Notes: generated by a model from the letters alone, not told the origin. 64,000 nt of DNA from Gammaproteobacteria bacterium (GCA_022826505.1 JAJDUQ010000052.1:1-64000); one strand, 5' to 3'. Counted from the first letter of the stretch, positions 1 through 10,828 are shown. Translations and numbers: made by a program.

Positions 1-46
1 CGTCTCGGCGCCGGCTCAACGCTTGGTGCTCATCGGGGGTGGGCAT
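1..46 (-). CDS. 5' end of a divergent gene, product unknown (MPTPDEHQALSRRRD...), truncated by the window edge
   Basis: ATG on minus strand at 46 preceded by AGGAGAG-like RBS; divergent to metF. Confidence 0.35.
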   Translation of the reverse strand, partial: MPTPDEHQALSRRRD

Positions 47-288
47 GACGTTCTCTCCTGCCTGCCTGTATTGTATGCAGACAGAATCCTGCCATATCCC
101 AGCCTACTTTTCACAATCCCAAAAATCTGACGTGCACCCATGCGCGATAGCGGGTTTGTCGGGTGCGAGCGTGATGCCGTATCCTCGCGCGCCTCATCTT
201 CGTACCTCGGCCTCCGGGCACCGGGTTTCGACCCCGCATCGAGGCGCCCGCGGATGGCACCGGGCGCGGCTACCTTGGGAGCAACCTC

Positions 289-1161
289 GTGAGCAACCTC
301 AGAACTGCGCTCGACGGCGATCGATTCGTCGTCACGAGCGAGCTGACGCCGCCGAAAGGCACGTCGCTGGATCCGCTTCTGGAGCGCGCGCGCATGCTGA
401 GCCGCCATGTCGACGCATTCAACCTGACCGATTCGCACGCCGCTCGCATGGCGATGGCACCGATGGCGGTCGCCCATCATCTGGTCGATCTGGGACTCGA
501 GCCCATCATGCAGATCACAAGCCGCGACCGGAACCGGATCGCCATTCAGGCCGACCTGCTCGGAGCGTGGTCGCTGGGCGTGCGAAACATCGCGTTCATG
601 GGAGGCGATCCACCGAAGAACGGGGACCATCCCGACGCGAAGGGGGTCTTCGACGTCGTGTCCGCCGACATCATTCGCGCCGCGGCCGGCATGAGCGGCG
701 GGAAGGACATGACCGGCAATGCGCTCGACGGCTCTCCCGAGTTCTGCATCGGTGCGGTGGTCAATCCGGGAGCGAGGGAACTCGACAAGGAGATCGATCG
801 GATGATCGAGAAGCGCGATGCCGGCGCCACGTTCTTCCAGACCCAGGCAATCTACGATCCGGGAGCCTTCGAGCGGTTCGCGAACCGCGTCGACTCGCTC
901 GGCGTGCACCTGCTCGCGGGGATCATCCCCGTGAAGTCACCGAGGATGGCCGCCTACATGAACGAGCATGTACCGGGCATCGATGTCCCCGAGGCGCTCA
1001 TCCGCAAGCTCGCCGATTCCACCGACCGGGCCGCGACGAGCAGTGAGATGGCGGCGGCGGTCATCGCGGACATTCGTTCCATGTGCAAGGGAGTGCACGT
1101 CATGGCCATCGGATGGGAAGACAAGGTGCCGGGCATCCTCCAGGCATCGGGAGTCCGCTGA
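289..1161 (+). CDS. metF: methylenetetrahydrofolate reductase family protein
   Basis: VTSELTPPKG, AFMGGDPP, FFQTQAIYDP motifs; followed by metK and ahcY. Confidence 0.85.
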   Translation: MSNLRTALDGDRFVVTSELTPPKGTSLDPLLERARMLSRHVDAFNLTDSHAARMAMAPMAVAHHLVDLGLEPIMQITSRDRNRIAIQADLLGAWSLGVRNIAFMGGDPPKNGDHPDAKGVFDVVSADIIRAAAGMSGGKDMTGNALDGSPEFCIGAVVNPGARELDKEIDRMIEKRDAGATFFQTQAIYDPGAFERFANRVDSLGVHLLAGIIPVKSPRMAAYMNEHVPGIDVPEALIRKLADSTDRAATSSEMAAAVIADIRSMCKGVHVMAIGWEDKVPGILQASGVR

Positions 1162-1276
1162 TCCGCCGAGAGCGCCACGCGGGCGGATTCCGCATGGATT
1201 CGTGACTGCGCAGTGCGACTCCCGACCGGTGCCTTGATCGAGGCCATACCCCACAACGTCAACAGGAATTCGAAAC

Positions 1277-2443
1277 ATGGCAAGTTATCTGTTCACGAGC
1301 GAATCGGTCTCGGAAGGCCATCCGGACAAGGTCTGCGATCGTGTCTCCGATACGGTCGTCGACATGTACCTCGGCGCCGACACCGATGCGCGGGTCGCGT
1401 GCGAGACGCTCTGCACGACGAACCTCGTCGTCATCGCAGGGGAGGTGCGAGGTCCCGATTCCATCGGAACGGACGACATCGAGTCGGCGGTGCGCGACGC
1501 CATCCGGGACATCGGATACGAGCAGTCCGGGTTTCACTGGAAGAACGCCAACATACAGGTGCACCTGCACAAGCAGTCCGCCGATATCGCGCAGGGAGTC
1601 GACGCGGCCGGAAACAAGGACGAGGGAGCGGGTGATCAGGGGCTGATGTTCGGGTACGCATGCCGGGAGACGCCGGTGCTGATGCCCGCGCCCATCCATT
1701 TCTCCCACCAGATTCTGAAGCGGATGGCCGAGGCGCGGCACGCGGGCTCGACACCCGGTCTCGGGCCGGACTCGAAAAGCCAGGTCACGCTGCGCTACGA
1801 AGACGGCAAGCCTGTCGCGGCGACCTCCGTGGTGGTCTCCACCCAGCACGATGCATCGCTGGGACAGGAGGAGGTACGGGAACTCGTCCGACCCTTCGTC
1901 GAGAAGGTGTTGCCGGATGGATGGATGTGTCCCGAGAAGGAGTTCTACGTCAACCCCACCGGGCGCTTCGTCATCGGCGGCCCCGACGGCGACTGCGGAC
2001 TCACCGGACGGAAGATCATCGTCGACACCTACGGAGGCGCGGCGCTTCACGGCGGCGGCGCGTTCTCGGGCAAGGACCCCTCCAAGGTCGATCGCTCCGC
2101 CGCGTACGCGGCGCGCTACGTCGCCAAGAACGTCGTCGCGGCCGGCCTGGCCGAGCGTTGCACCATTCAGGTCGCCTACGCGATCGGAGTGTCCAAGCCG
2201 CTCTCGGTCTACGTCGATACCGCCGGCACCGGGAGGGTCGACGAGTCGAAGCTCTCGGAGGTCCTCCAGGATCTCGTCGACCTGTCGCCTCGCGGCATCC
2301 GCGAACGGCTCGGACTCAGCCGGCCGATCTACGGCCGCACTTCGGCGTACGGCCACTTCGGCCGGGAACCCGAGCCGGATGGCGGCTTCTCCTGGGAACG
2401 CACCGATCTGGTTCCCGATCTCAAGAGCGCATTCGGGGCCTGA
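1277..2443 (+). CDS. metK: S-adenosylmethionine synthetase
   Basis: [48 protein letters not shown]. Confidence 0.97.
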   Translation: MASYLFTSESVSEGHPDKVCDRVSDTVVDMYLGADTDARVACETLCTTNLVVIAGEVRGPDSIGTDDIESAVRDAIRDIGYEQSGFHWKNANIQVHLHKQSADIAQGVDAAGNKDEGAGDQGLMFGYACRETPVLMPAPIHFSHQILKRMAEARHAGSTPGLGPDSKSQVTLRYEDGKPVAATSVVVSTQHDASLGQEEVRELVRPFVEKVLPDGWMCPEKEFYVNPTGRFVIGGPDGDCGLTGRKIIVDTYGGAALHGGGAFSGKDPSKVDRSAAYAARYVAKNVVAAGLAERCTIQVAYAIGVSKPLSVYVDTAGTGRVDESKLSEVLQDLVDLSPRGIRERLGLSRPIYGRTSAYGHFGREPEPDGGFSWERTDLVPDLKSAFGA

Positions 2444-2530
2444 GCCGCAGACCGGTGCCGGGCGACGGTATCGCGAACGTCGATGCACGCGCCTGGCCGT
2501 CACGACCGAACCATTAACGAAATGTGAACC

Positions 2531-3826
2531 ATGACGACCAAGGAAGACTTCAAGATCAAGAATCCGGCGGATGCCGAATGGGGTCGCAAGGAAATTGCGA
2601 TTGCCGAGACGGAGATGCCGGGGCTGATGGCGCTGCGAACCGAGTACGGCGAAGAGCAGTCGTTGGCTGGAGCGAGAATCGCCGGCTGCCTGCACATGAC
2701 GATCCAGACCGCGGTGCTCATCGAGACCCTGACCGCGCTCGGCGCCGAGGTGCGCTGGAGCTCGTGCAACATCTTCTCCACCCAGGACCATGCCGCAGCC
2801 GCGGTTGCGGCGGCCGGTGTTCCGGTCTTCGCCTGGAAGAACGAGACGGAGGAGGAGTTCTGGTGGTGCATCGACCGCACCATCGAAGGCCCGGGCAGTT
2901 GGCGGCCGAACATGATCCTCGACGACGGTGGTGACCTGACCGCGGTCATGCACGAGAAGTTCCCCGAGCTGATGGACGGCGTTCGCGGTCTGTCCGAGGA
3001 AACCACGACCGGCGTACAGCGCCTTTACGACATGGAGAAGGCCGGTACCCTTCTGGCTCCCGCCATCAACGTCAACGACTCCGTCACGAAGTCGAAATTC
3101 GACAACCTCTACGGGTGTCGCGAGAGCCTGGTCGACGGAATCAAGCGAGCCACCGATGTCATGATTGCCGGGAAGATCGCGGTGGTGAACGGATTCGGCG
3201 ACGTCGGCAAGGGCTCGGCCGAGAGCCTGCGAAGCCAGGGAGCACGGGTCGTGGTCACCGAGATCGATCCGATCTGCGCCCTGCAGGCGGCGATGCAGGG
3301 CTACGAGGTCCGCACCATGGACGAGGTCGCGCCGGTCGCGGACATCTTCGTGACCGCGACCGGCAACGTCGACGTCATCACCATCGACCACCTGCGGCAG
3401 ATGAAGGACCGCGCGATCGTGTGCAACATCGGGCACTTCGACTCGGAGATTCAGATCGAGGCGCTGCGCAACTACCGGTGGCACAACGTGAAGCCGCAGG
3501 TCGACGAGGTCGAGCTGCCCGACGGCCGCCGGCTCATCGTTCTCGCCGAAGGCAGGCTCGTCAATCTCGGCTGCGCGACCGGCCATCCGAGCTTCGTGAT
3601 GAGCGCATCGTTCACCAATCAGGTGCTGGCCCAGATCGAGCTGTGGCGGCATCCCGAACGTTACGAAAGAAAGGTGTACGTGCTTCCGAAGCATCTCGAC
3701 GAGAAAGTCGCGGCGTTGCACCTCGACAAGCTCGGCGTGAGGCTCACGACACTCAATGAGAAGCAGGCCGAGTACATTGGCGTCGACCCCGCAGGACCCT
3801 TCAAACCGGAGTACTATCGGTATTGA
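2531..3826 (+). CDS. ahcY: adenosylhomocysteinase
   Basis: [46 protein letters not shown]-terminal KPEYYRY. Confidence 0.97.
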   Translation: MTTKEDFKIKNPADAEWGRKEIAIAETEMPGLMALRTEYGEEQSLAGARIAGCLHMTIQTAVLIETLTALGAEVRWSSCNIFSTQDHAAAAVAAAGVPVFAWKNETEEEFWWCIDRTIEGPGSWRPNMILDDGGDLTAVMHEKFPELMDGVRGLSEETTTGVQRLYDMEKAGTLLAPAINVNDSVTKSKFDNLYGCRESLVDGIKRATDVMIAGKIAVVNGFGDVGKGSAESLRSQGARVVVTEIDPICALQAAMQGYEVRTMDEVAPVADIFVTATGNVDVITIDHLRQMKDRAIVCNIGHFDSEIQIEALRNYRWHNVKPQVDEVELPDGRRLIVLAEGRLVNLGCATGHPSFVMSASFTNQVLAQIELWRHPERYERKVYVLPKHLDEKVAALHLDKLGVRLTTLNEKQAEYIGVDPAGPFKPEYYRY

Positions 3827-3850
3827 GCGGTGCAGCGGGAGGACGACACC

Positions 3851-4171
3851 ATGAACGCAGTGCGGCGGCACCATGACATGGGCGGGCTCGACGCCGGCCA
3901 CATCGACCGGGACGAGCACGACACGGCTCCCTGGGAGAAGCGCGTGGACGCGCTGAGGGTGCTCCTCGGGCAACGCAATCTCCTCTGCGTGGACGAGTTG
4001 CGCCGGGGCATCGAAGAGCTCGGAGCCGACGCCTACGACCGCTACAGCTACTACGAGCGGTGGATGGCGTCCATGACCAACCTGCTGCTCGAGAAGAAGA
4101 TCATCGGCGTGAGCGAGCTCGGGGCGCGCATGGCCGAGATCGAGGCCGGCCGGAGGTACGAGCTCGGATGA
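3851..4171 (+). CDS. scnB: thiocyanate hydrolase beta subunit-like (N-terminal half of nitrile hydratase beta)
   Basis: HHDMGGLDAGHIDRDEHDTAPWEKR...RRGIEELG...YYERW; stop overlaps next start (ATGA). Confidence 0.65.
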   Translation: MNAVRRHHDMGGLDAGHIDRDEHDTAPWEKRVDALRVLLGQRNLLCVDELRRGIEELGADAYDRYSYYERWMASMTNLLLEKKIIGVSELGARMAEIEAGRRYELG

Positions 4172-4476
4172 CCGGCGCGGCTGCGAGATTCTCTCCGGGC
4201 GATCGCGTGCGTGTACACGAACGGTACCCGCCCGGGCACGTGCGCACCCCCTGGTATTGCCGCGGACAGGTCGGAGAGATCGAGCGCATCTGCGGGCGGT
4301 TCCGCAACCCCGAGCAGCTTGCGTACGGCAATCGCGACGCGGCGCACGAGGTGCTCTACCGCGTGGGTTTCGCGAGCCGCTCGCTCTGGCCCGACTATGG
4401 CGGCAGCGAACGGGATCGCGTGGAGATCGAACTCTACGAGCACTGGCTCGATCCGGTTTCGGAGGACGCGAAATGA
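4168..4476 (+). CDS. scnA: thiocyanate hydrolase alpha subunit-like (C-terminal half of nitrile hydratase beta)
   Basis: FSPGDRVRVHERYPPGHVRTPWYCRGQVGEIERICG; overlaps next gene by ATGA. Confidence 0.65.
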   Translation: MTGAAARFSPGDRVRVHERYPPGHVRTPWYCRGQVGEIERICGRFRNPEQLAYGNRDAAHEVLYRVGFASRSLWPDYGGSERDRVEIELYEHWLDPVSEDAK

Positions 4477-5168
4477 GCGGACACGAACATGCCGGCGGAC
4501 AGACGCACGGACACGAACGTCAGCACGCGCACGGTCACGGCGGATACGACGTGGATCCGACCCACCATCACCCGCCCCAGCCGGACATGGAAGACACCCC
4601 CCTCGCTTACCACCAGATCATGCAGATGGCGGTGGTGTCCCTCCTCATCGAGAAGGGGGTCGTCACCGCCGACGAGATGCGGGCGCAGGTCGAGCGGATC
4701 GACACATTCACCCCGGCCCGCGGCGCACGGCTCGTGGCCCGCGCCTGGATGGACGACGGGTTTCGCGAGCGGCTGCTGGCCGATTCGAAGACCGCCGCGG
4801 CGGAGACCGGCATCGACGTCGGACCCATACCGATACTCGTGATGGAGAACACACCCGAGACCCACAACGTCGTGGTGTGCACCCTTTGCTCGTGCTATCC
4901 GCGATTCCTGCTCGGCCGTCCTCCCGACTGGTACAAGTCGCGGAGCTACCGCAGCCGCACGGTGAGTGAGCCGCGCCGGGTGCTGGCGGAATTCGGAACG
5001 GAGATCGAGCCCGGCCGCCGGATTCGGGTCCACGACAGCACCGCCGACATGCGGTACATGATCCTGCCGATGCGCCCAGCCGGCACCGAGGACATGAGCG
5101 AGGAGGAGCTGGCGGAGATCGTCACTCGCGACAGCCTGATCGGGGTGACGGAACCACGAGTGAACTGA
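4473..5168 (+). CDS. scnC: thiocyanate hydrolase gamma / cobalt-type nitrile hydratase alpha-like subunit
   Basis: VVVCTLCSCYPRFLLGRPPDWYKS metal-binding motif; His-rich N-terminus; three-gene split layout. Confidence 0.75.
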   Translation: MSGHEHAGGQTHGHERQHAHGHGGYDVDPTHHHPPQPDMEDTPLAYHQIMQMAVVSLLIEKGVVTADEMRAQVERIDTFTPARGARLVARAWMDDGFRERLLADSKTAAAETGIDVGPIPILVMENTPETHNVVVCTLCSCYPRFLLGRPPDWYKSRSYRSRTVSEPRRVLAEFGTEIEPGRRIRVHDSTADMRYMILPMRPAGTEDMSEEELAEIVTRDSLIGVTEPRVN

Positions 5169-5177
5169 GGTTCGCGA

Positions 5178-5676
5178 TCAGAGTCCTTCCGCGATCGCAT
5201 CGTCCCGCTCACGATATTCTCGCAACGCCTGAAGCGTGATCCGAGTCGCGGACCACAGGAACAGTCCGGCCATCGTGGTGGCGACCAACAGGTCGGGCCA
5301 CGCGGTGCCCGACGCCCAGACACCGCTCGCGGCAAGAATGACCGCAACGTTGCCGATCGCGTCGTTCCGGCTGCACAGCCACACGGAGCGGACATTGGCC
5401 TCGCCGTGCCGGAACCGCAGGAGCAGCAGCACGCACGCAAGGTTCGCAGCCAGGGCCAGGAAACCAACCAGGCCCATGATCTCCGCCTTCGGAACCCCGA
5501 GCACCAGCACCGCATGGAGGGTGTCGGCGAACACCCAGAGCCCCATGACGGCGAGGGTCAGGCCCTTGAGCAGGGCGGCGGCGGTGCGAGCCCGTATCGA
5601 CCTGCCGATAACGTAGAGGCTGAGCCCGTAGGTGAGCGTGTCGCCGAGAAAGTCGAGGGCGTCATCCTCGTAGGGA
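5178..5676 (-). pseudogene. 5'-truncated cation diffusion facilitator-like transporter
   Basis: DALDFLGDTLTYGLSLYVIG...RSVWLCSRNDAIGNVAVILAASGVWASGTAWPDLLVA; normal N-terminal helix upstream of DALDFLGD is missing in that frame. Confidence 0.6.
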
Positions 5677-5814
5677 CCGGGATTCGACGAGCTGTCGGCA
5701 GTGTTGTCGCCCCCGTCGTCACAGAGTCTGGAGAGGAGTCCCCACTTCTTGCCGCGTCACGTCCACAGCCGCGAATCAGTGGTGAACAGAGATGCGACGA
5801 TGCGACCGCGGGGT

Positions 5815-6120
5815 TCATTCCCGCGGCGGCGGGATGGGGTTGCGAAGGCCGTCGACGAGGCCGTTCAGCGTTCCCTGTTGCTCGACGAGCCGGGTGATCT
5901 CCTTCGCGAACGCCAGCCGATCGGCTCGTCCTTCGGCGCGCATGTCGTTCATCGACGCTTCGATTCTCGCACGGTCGGCCCGCACCTCGGCGCGCATCTC
6001 TCCCTGATTCACGAGGATGAGGCCTGCGAGCGCGACCCCGACCGTCAGGATCGTGATCGTCTCCTGCGACAGCGAGAACCTTGACTGCTTTGTTCCTTCC
6101 GGTTCCTCGCGATGGTCCAT
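5815..6120 (-). CDS. small single-TM coiled-coil protein, copy 1 of a tandem pair
   Basis: KQSRFSLSQETITILTVGVALAGLILV...ITRLVEQQGTLNGLVDGLRNPIP; paralogue of next ORF. Confidence 0.6.
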   Translation of the reverse strand: MDHREEPEGTKQSRFSLSQETITILTVGVALAGLILVNQGEMRAEVRADRARIEASMNDMRAEGRADRLAFAKEITRLVEQQGTLNGLVDGLRNPIPPPRE

Positions 6121-6173
6121 GGGTCAAATCGTCAGTTCAGAATGTTCTCGATGGTTCGGCGACGCCGCAGCGG

Positions 6174-6440
6174 CTACTCCTCCGAAGACGGGATGGGGTT
6201 GCGGAGACTGTCGACGAGGCCGTTCAGCGTTCCCTGTTGTTCGACGAGTCGAGTGATCTTCTTGTCGAACGCCTCACGGTAGGCCTGTCCCTCGGCGCGC
6301 ATCTCTCGCATTGCCGCATCCAATCTGGCGCGCTCGGCACGTGAGTCTCCCAGCATCACGAGCAGAAGCCCGGCAAGCGCGGCCCCGACCGACAGGATCG
6401 TGATCGTCTCCTGCGACAGCGAGAATCTGGTCTGCTTCAT
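6174..6440 (-). CDS. small single-TM coiled-coil protein, copy 2 of a tandem pair
   Basis: MKQTRFSLSQETITILSVGAALAGLLLV...ITRLVEQQGTLNGLVDSLRNPIP. Confidence 0.6.
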   Translation of the reverse strand: MKQTRFSLSQETITILSVGAALAGLLLVMLGDSRAERARLDAAMREMRAEGQAYREAFDKKITRLVEQQGTLNGLVDSLRNPIPSSEE

Positions 6441-6787
6441 GTCACGAGATTCCCGGTTCCGATCCACGATCCAGTATCCGTTCAGAGTCGCTGGACACAC
6501 CCGATTGCGTTGCCGGACAGGATAGTACGCAATCCGACGAGGTTCGCGTCCTCCCAGGGCGCCCGGCGTCAGCGCGGAGAGATGAATGCGTAGGCAGGGA
6601 GCCGGTCATGCCACTCCCGGAACGACCTTTGCCCGACTGTACGCGGGGCACGTGGTGACGCCATGCACATCCATGCGTCCGGGAGCAGCGAGTTCGGCCC
6701 TGCCGGGTTGGTCGAGTACCGTCGGACACTCTCCCGGGTGTCGAGCCACCGCGGCCGACTGGCACGAAAGAACCGCCTCCCGACCGA

Positions 6788-7411
6788 TTACCCGACGGCG
6801 ACGATTTCCGCGCCGAACTCCGCCGCTTCGTCCTGGAGCATCTCCCACAGGGCGAGACCGAAGCTGCGGAAGACGTAGAGCCGGAATTCCTCGTGGCCGG
6901 ACTTGACGACCTGAACGTTGAAGGGACCGGCAAGCGTCACGGCGCTGTCGCCGCCGCGCATCGCCTCGACGTCGATGGGACAGAGCTTCGCCAGCAGGTC
7001 CGTCGCCGCCGGACCGGACACCCGCGCGACGGTTCTCGCGTGACTGAGATCGGTGGTGCTCGCTCCGTGGTCACGGAGTGCATTTTCGATATGCGCGATC
7101 AGCTCGCTCGGACCCTGCTCGTCGCTCTCGGCGAGCCACTGGTCCGGTCCGTTCCACGCGTAGCGCACCGAGCCGGCATGAAACGTTCGATTGGCGGCAA
7201 CCTCGTCCTCCGATGGGCCGAGCGCTGCCGCCAGCACATCGGGCTCGGGCGCACCGTTCAACTGCACCATCGAACGCGGTCGAGACTCCGCGAGCAGGAC
7301 ACCGGGGGCATCCTCCACTCGCGCGCCGGACCGCCCGATCCGATAGTGGCGGTCGAGTGCGCTGCGTCTGGCTGGTACGCTCACTTTGTCTACCTCTCCT
7401 GGAAGTCGCAA
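6788..7411 (-). CDS. soxG: sarcosine oxidase gamma subunit
   Basis: C-terminal RLYVFRSFGLALWEMLQDEAAEFG; position downstream of soxA. Confidence 0.8.
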   Translation of the reverse strand: MRLPGEVDKVSVPARRSALDRHYRIGRSGARVEDAPGVLLAESRPRSMVQLNGAPEPDVLAAALGPSEDEVAANRTFHAGSVRYAWNGPDQWLAESDEQGPSELIAHIENALRDHGASTTDLSHARTVARVSGPAATDLLAKLCPIDVEAMRGGDSAVTLAGPFNVQVVKSGHEEFRLYVFRSFGLALWEMLQDEAAEFGAEIVAVG

Positions 7412-7467
7412 CGATCCCCAACGCGGCTCGGCCGGGAATCAGTGGCTCGACGATCCACCGTGCCGCG

Positions 7468-10400
7468 TCATCCCTTCGGCCGCCGGTTCTCGGGATCGAT
7501 GAACACGTGATCGGTGATCCGGACCGGGACGTGGCTCCCCGTGAGCGGTGACGCGGCGTAGAGCATCTTGCCCTTCCAGTCCTCGGCGTCGTCCATCAGC
7601 GCCAGCCCGATGTAGCGTTGCAGCGTGGGGCTGTAACAGTTGGACGTGACATGGCCGAACATCCGCATCGGCCTCGGGGCGGTGGGATTCCACACCAGAT
7701 GCCCGCCGCGGGGGACCGCATTGCCGTTTTCCGAGACGAGCCCCACGAACGTCTTGCGCCGCCGCTCGCTCGTGCGGAACCGCTCGAGCGAGCGGCGGCC
7801 GATGAAGTCCTCGTCCTTCTCCATCCGGTCGAATCCGAAATCCGCGGGAATCGTCCGCCCGTCCAGCTCGTTCGGAACCACGTGCCCCTTCTCGATGCGC
7901 AGCACGCTGAGCGCCTCGGTGCCGTAGGGCATGACGTCGAACGGTTCCCCCGCCGCGAGCAGCGCCTCCCACACGTGCACGCCGAAGTCCGCCGGGCAGT
8001 GCACCTCGCAGGCCCGCTCGCCGGAGAACGTCATGCGGATGATGCGCACCGGCGCTCCCGCGACCGTCGCCTCCATGCAGCCCATGAACGGCAGCGCCTC
8101 GTCGGAGACGTCGGCACCGTCGCAGGCGGCTGCGAGCAGATCCCGTGCTCGGGGCCCGGCCACCGCGGTGCCGGCCCACTGATCGGTGACCGACGTCAGG
8201 TGGACGTCGAGCTCGGGCCACACGGTCTGCGCGTAGCGCTCCAGGTGCATCATCACCGCCGCGGCGTGGCCGGTGCCGGTGGTGAGGTAATACTCGTCGT
8301 CACGAATGCGGGTGCAAGTGCCGTCGTCGAGCACGAACCCGTCCTCGCGCAGCATGAACGCATATCGGCAGCGGCCCACTCGGAGATTTCGGATCCGGTT
8401 GATGTACACGCGGTGCAGGAACTCTCCCGCATCGCGGCCGCGCACCTCGATCTTCCCGAGGGTGGAGACGTCGACCATCCCGACCGCCTGGCGAACATGG
8501 AGCGCCTCGCGGTTGATGGCGTCCATCATCGACTCGCCGGGACGGAGATAGTACTGGGCGCGCATCCACGGCCCGACGGTGACGAACGTCGCGCCATGAT
8601 TCGCATGCCAGTCGTGCATCGGCGTCCGCCGGACCGGCGCCTGCTGGACACCGACTTCGCGGCCGGCGACTGCGCCAAGCGCGACCGGCGAGTACGGCGG
8701 CCGGAAGGTCGTGGTCCCGACCGCGGGGATCTCGCTGCCCAGCGTGGCGGCGAGCACCGCGAGCCCGTTGACGTTGCTGGTCCGGCCCTGATCCGTCCCC
8801 ATCCCCAGGGTGGTGTAGCGCTTGAGGTGCTCGACGGAGGCATATCCTTCGCGCGCCGCGAGCTCGACGTCGGCCACCGTCACGTCGTTCTGGAAGTCGA
8901 CGAAGCGCTTGCCGTGGCGCCAGGAGGGGACCGGTACCGCCCAGAGCGTTCGCGCCGGGGCGCAGTCGCTCCACTCCCGCACCGTCGGACAGGTGGGCTC
9001 CGATTTCACCTTCAGTCCTGCGGCGCGAACCGCATCGGAACCGGCCACGACGCCGTCGGACAGGCATTCGGACAGGCTCGGCAGTCCGCGCGCGGCACCG
9101 GCCGAGCGTTCGCGCTGCACGCTCTCGCCCGGCACGAACGCCGCGCGCTCGGCATCGAACCGCAACCGGCCCTGAGATTGGGAGAACAGGTGTACGGTCG
9201 GATTCCAGCCGCCCGAGACGCACACGAGATCGCACGGCATGCGCCGGGAGTCGTCCCCGACCGAGGCGCCGTCCGGCGAGAGCGAACGCAACTCCACGCC
9301 GTCCACCCCGGTGCGGCCGATCGCGCGCATCACCACCGCGCCCGAAATCAGCTCGATCCCGAACCGCTCGGCGACGGCCAGCGCATCGCTCCCCGGACCG
9401 TCGTCGCGTGCGTCGGCGATTGCGACGATGTTCGTCCCCGCGTTCAGCATCGGCTCTATCGCCTCGTACGCCGAATCGTTGTTCGTGCCGATGACGCAGC
9501 GATCGCCGAGCCGGACTCCGTACTGAACCGCGTAAGTCCGCGCGGCGGAGGCCAGCATCACACCGGGAAGGTCGTTGTTCTCGAACGGGAGGGGGCGCTC
9601 GATGGCGCCCGTGGCGAGTACCACTTCCTTCGCGCGAATCCACCACAGCCGCTGCCGCGGACTGTGCTCGGGAGGTTCGGCGACGTGGTCGGTACGCCGC
9701 TCCAGGGCGACGATCATGTTGTCGTCGTAGTATCCGAGTGCGGTGGTACGGCTCAATACGCGGACGTTCGGACAGGATGCGAACTCGTCGCCGATGCGGG
9801 AGACGAACGCCATCGGGTCGCCGTTCTCGATAGTGTCGGTTGACGCGAGAAGGCTGCCGCCGAGAGTGGGCGCGTCGTCGACGAGGATGACGCGCACACC
9901 CGACCGCGCGGCGGTGAGCGCCGCCATCAGACCGGCCGGACCGGCACCTGCGACGAGTACGTCACAGAAGGCGTAGCGGCGATCGTAGTGATCGGGATCG
10001 GGTTCGTTCGGGGCTCGTCCAAGCCCCGCCGCCTTGCGGATGAAGTGCTCGTACAGCATCCACCACGATCCGGGCCACATGAACGTCTTGTAGTAGAACC
10101 CGGCCGGCAACAGCTTCGAGGCAATGTTGCTCAGCGCGCCCACGTCGAATTCGAGTGACGGCCAGCGGTTCTGGCTGGCAGCGACAAGGCCGTCGTAGAG
10201 CTCCACCTGGGTCGCCTTCAGATTCGGCTCGGCCCGCGCCCCTTCGCGGACGCGAACGAGGGCGTTGGGCTCCTCCGACCCGGCTCCGAAGATGCCGCGC
10301 CGCCGGTGATACTTGAAGCTGCGACCGACGAGCCGCACGCCATTGGCGAGCAGCGCGGAGGCCAGGGTGTCGCCTTCGTACCCCTCGTGGCGCGTACCGT

Positions 10401-10473
10401 CGAAGGTGAATGCAAGCGGTGCGGAGCGGTCGATGCGCCCTCCGCGTTCGGCCCTGTGGGTCTGCCGGTTCAT
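7468..10473 (-). CDS. soxA: sarcosine oxidase alpha subunit
   Basis: SFKYHRRRGIFGAGSEEPNALV, FAD/NAD motifs, GCV-T-like C-terminal half; likely start MNRQTHRAERGGRI inside the longer listed ORF. Confidence 0.95.
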   Translation of the reverse strand: MNRQTHRAERGGRIDRSAPLAFTFDGTRHEGYEGDTLASALLANGVRLVGRSFKYHRRRGIFGAGSEEPNALVRVREGARAEPNLKATQVELYDGLVAASQNRWPSLEFDVGALSNIASKLLPAGFYYKTFMWPGSWWMLYEHFIRKAAGLGRAPNEPDPDHYDRRYAFCDVLVAGAGPAGLMAALTAARSGVRVILVDDAPTLGGSLLASTDTIENGDPMAFVSRIGDEFASCPNVRVLSRTTALGYYDDNMIVALERRTDHVAEPPEHSPRQRLWWIRAKEVVLATGAIERPLPFENNDLPGVMLASAARTYAVQYGVRLGDRCVIGTNNDSAYEAIEPMLNAGTNIVAIADARDDGPGSDALAVAERFGIELISGAVVMRAIGRTGVDGVELRSLSPDGASVGDDSRRMPCDLVCVSGGWNPTVHLFSQSQGRLRFDAERAAFVPGESVQRERSAGAARGLPSLSECLSDGVVAGSDAVRAAGLKVKSEPTCPTVREWSDCAPARTLWAVPVPSWRHGKRFVDFQNDVTVADVELAAREGYASVEHLKRYTTLGMGTDQGRTSNVNGLAVLAATLGSEIPAVGTTTFRPPYSPVALGAVAGREVGVQQAPVRRTPMHDWHANHGATFVTVGPWMRAQYYLRPGESMMDAINREALHVRQAVGMVDVSTLGKIEVRGRDAGEFLHRVYINRIRNLRVGRCRYAFMLREDGFVLDDGTCTRIRDDEYYLTTGTGHAAAVMMHLERYAQTVWPELDVHLTSVTDQWAGTAVAGPRARDLLAAACDGADVSDEALPFMGCMEATVAGAPVRIIRMTFSGERACEVHCPADFGVHVWEALLAAGEPFDVMPYGTEALSVLRIEKGHVVPNELDGRTIPADFGFDRMEKDEDFIGRRSLERFRTSERRRKTFVGLVSENGNAVPRGGHLVWNPTAPRPMRMFGHVTSNCYSPTLQRYIGLALMDDAEDWKGKMLYAASPLTGSHVPVRITDHVFIDPENRRPKG

Positions 10474-10543
10474 CGGTGTCCATCCTTTGCGCGGAACGAA
10501 TGCGAGCGCCCCGACGGGATCCGGACCCACTGCCGATACCGGC

Positions 10544-10828
10544 TCATCGGTGTTCGTCCTCGCCGAGGTCGGACCCGGGAGGTCCGCTACCGTGCACCCG
10601 ATGGGTCCACGTGTCGCGCTTGACCTTGATCCAGCTCCGGCACCCGGAGGTGTGCTGCCACCATTCGTTGTGAGGCCCGCGGGGGTTGTCGCGGATGTAG
10701 ACGTGATCGAGCCATTCCTCGGCAGAGACCGCATCGGGGTCGGCGGGTCGGTCAACCGTCGCGTCGCCCCCGTAGGTGAACTCGATGTGGGCGCGTGGCC
10801 CGCACCATGGACACGTAATCAGCAGCAT
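10544..10828 (-). CDS. soxD: sarcosine oxidase delta subunit
   Basis: MLLITCPWCGPRAHIEFTYGGDA...WLDHVYIRDNPRGPHNEWWQHTSGCRSWIKVKRDT. Confidence 0.95.
   Translation of the reverse strand: MLLITCPWCGPRAHIEFTYGGDATVDRPADPDAVSAEEWLDHVYIRDNPRGPHNEWWQHTSGCRSWIKVKRDTWTHRVHGSGPPGSDLGEDEHR

Noticed and set aside
1162-2530. SAM or SAH riboswitch upstream of metK or ahcY
   Set aside because: I inspected the intergenic sequences and could not recognise a known SAM/SAH riboswitch core; a covariance-model search would settle it.
1259-3973. 904-aa minus-strand ORF
   Set aside because: Antisense to confidently identified metK and ahcY; high-GC shadow ORF.
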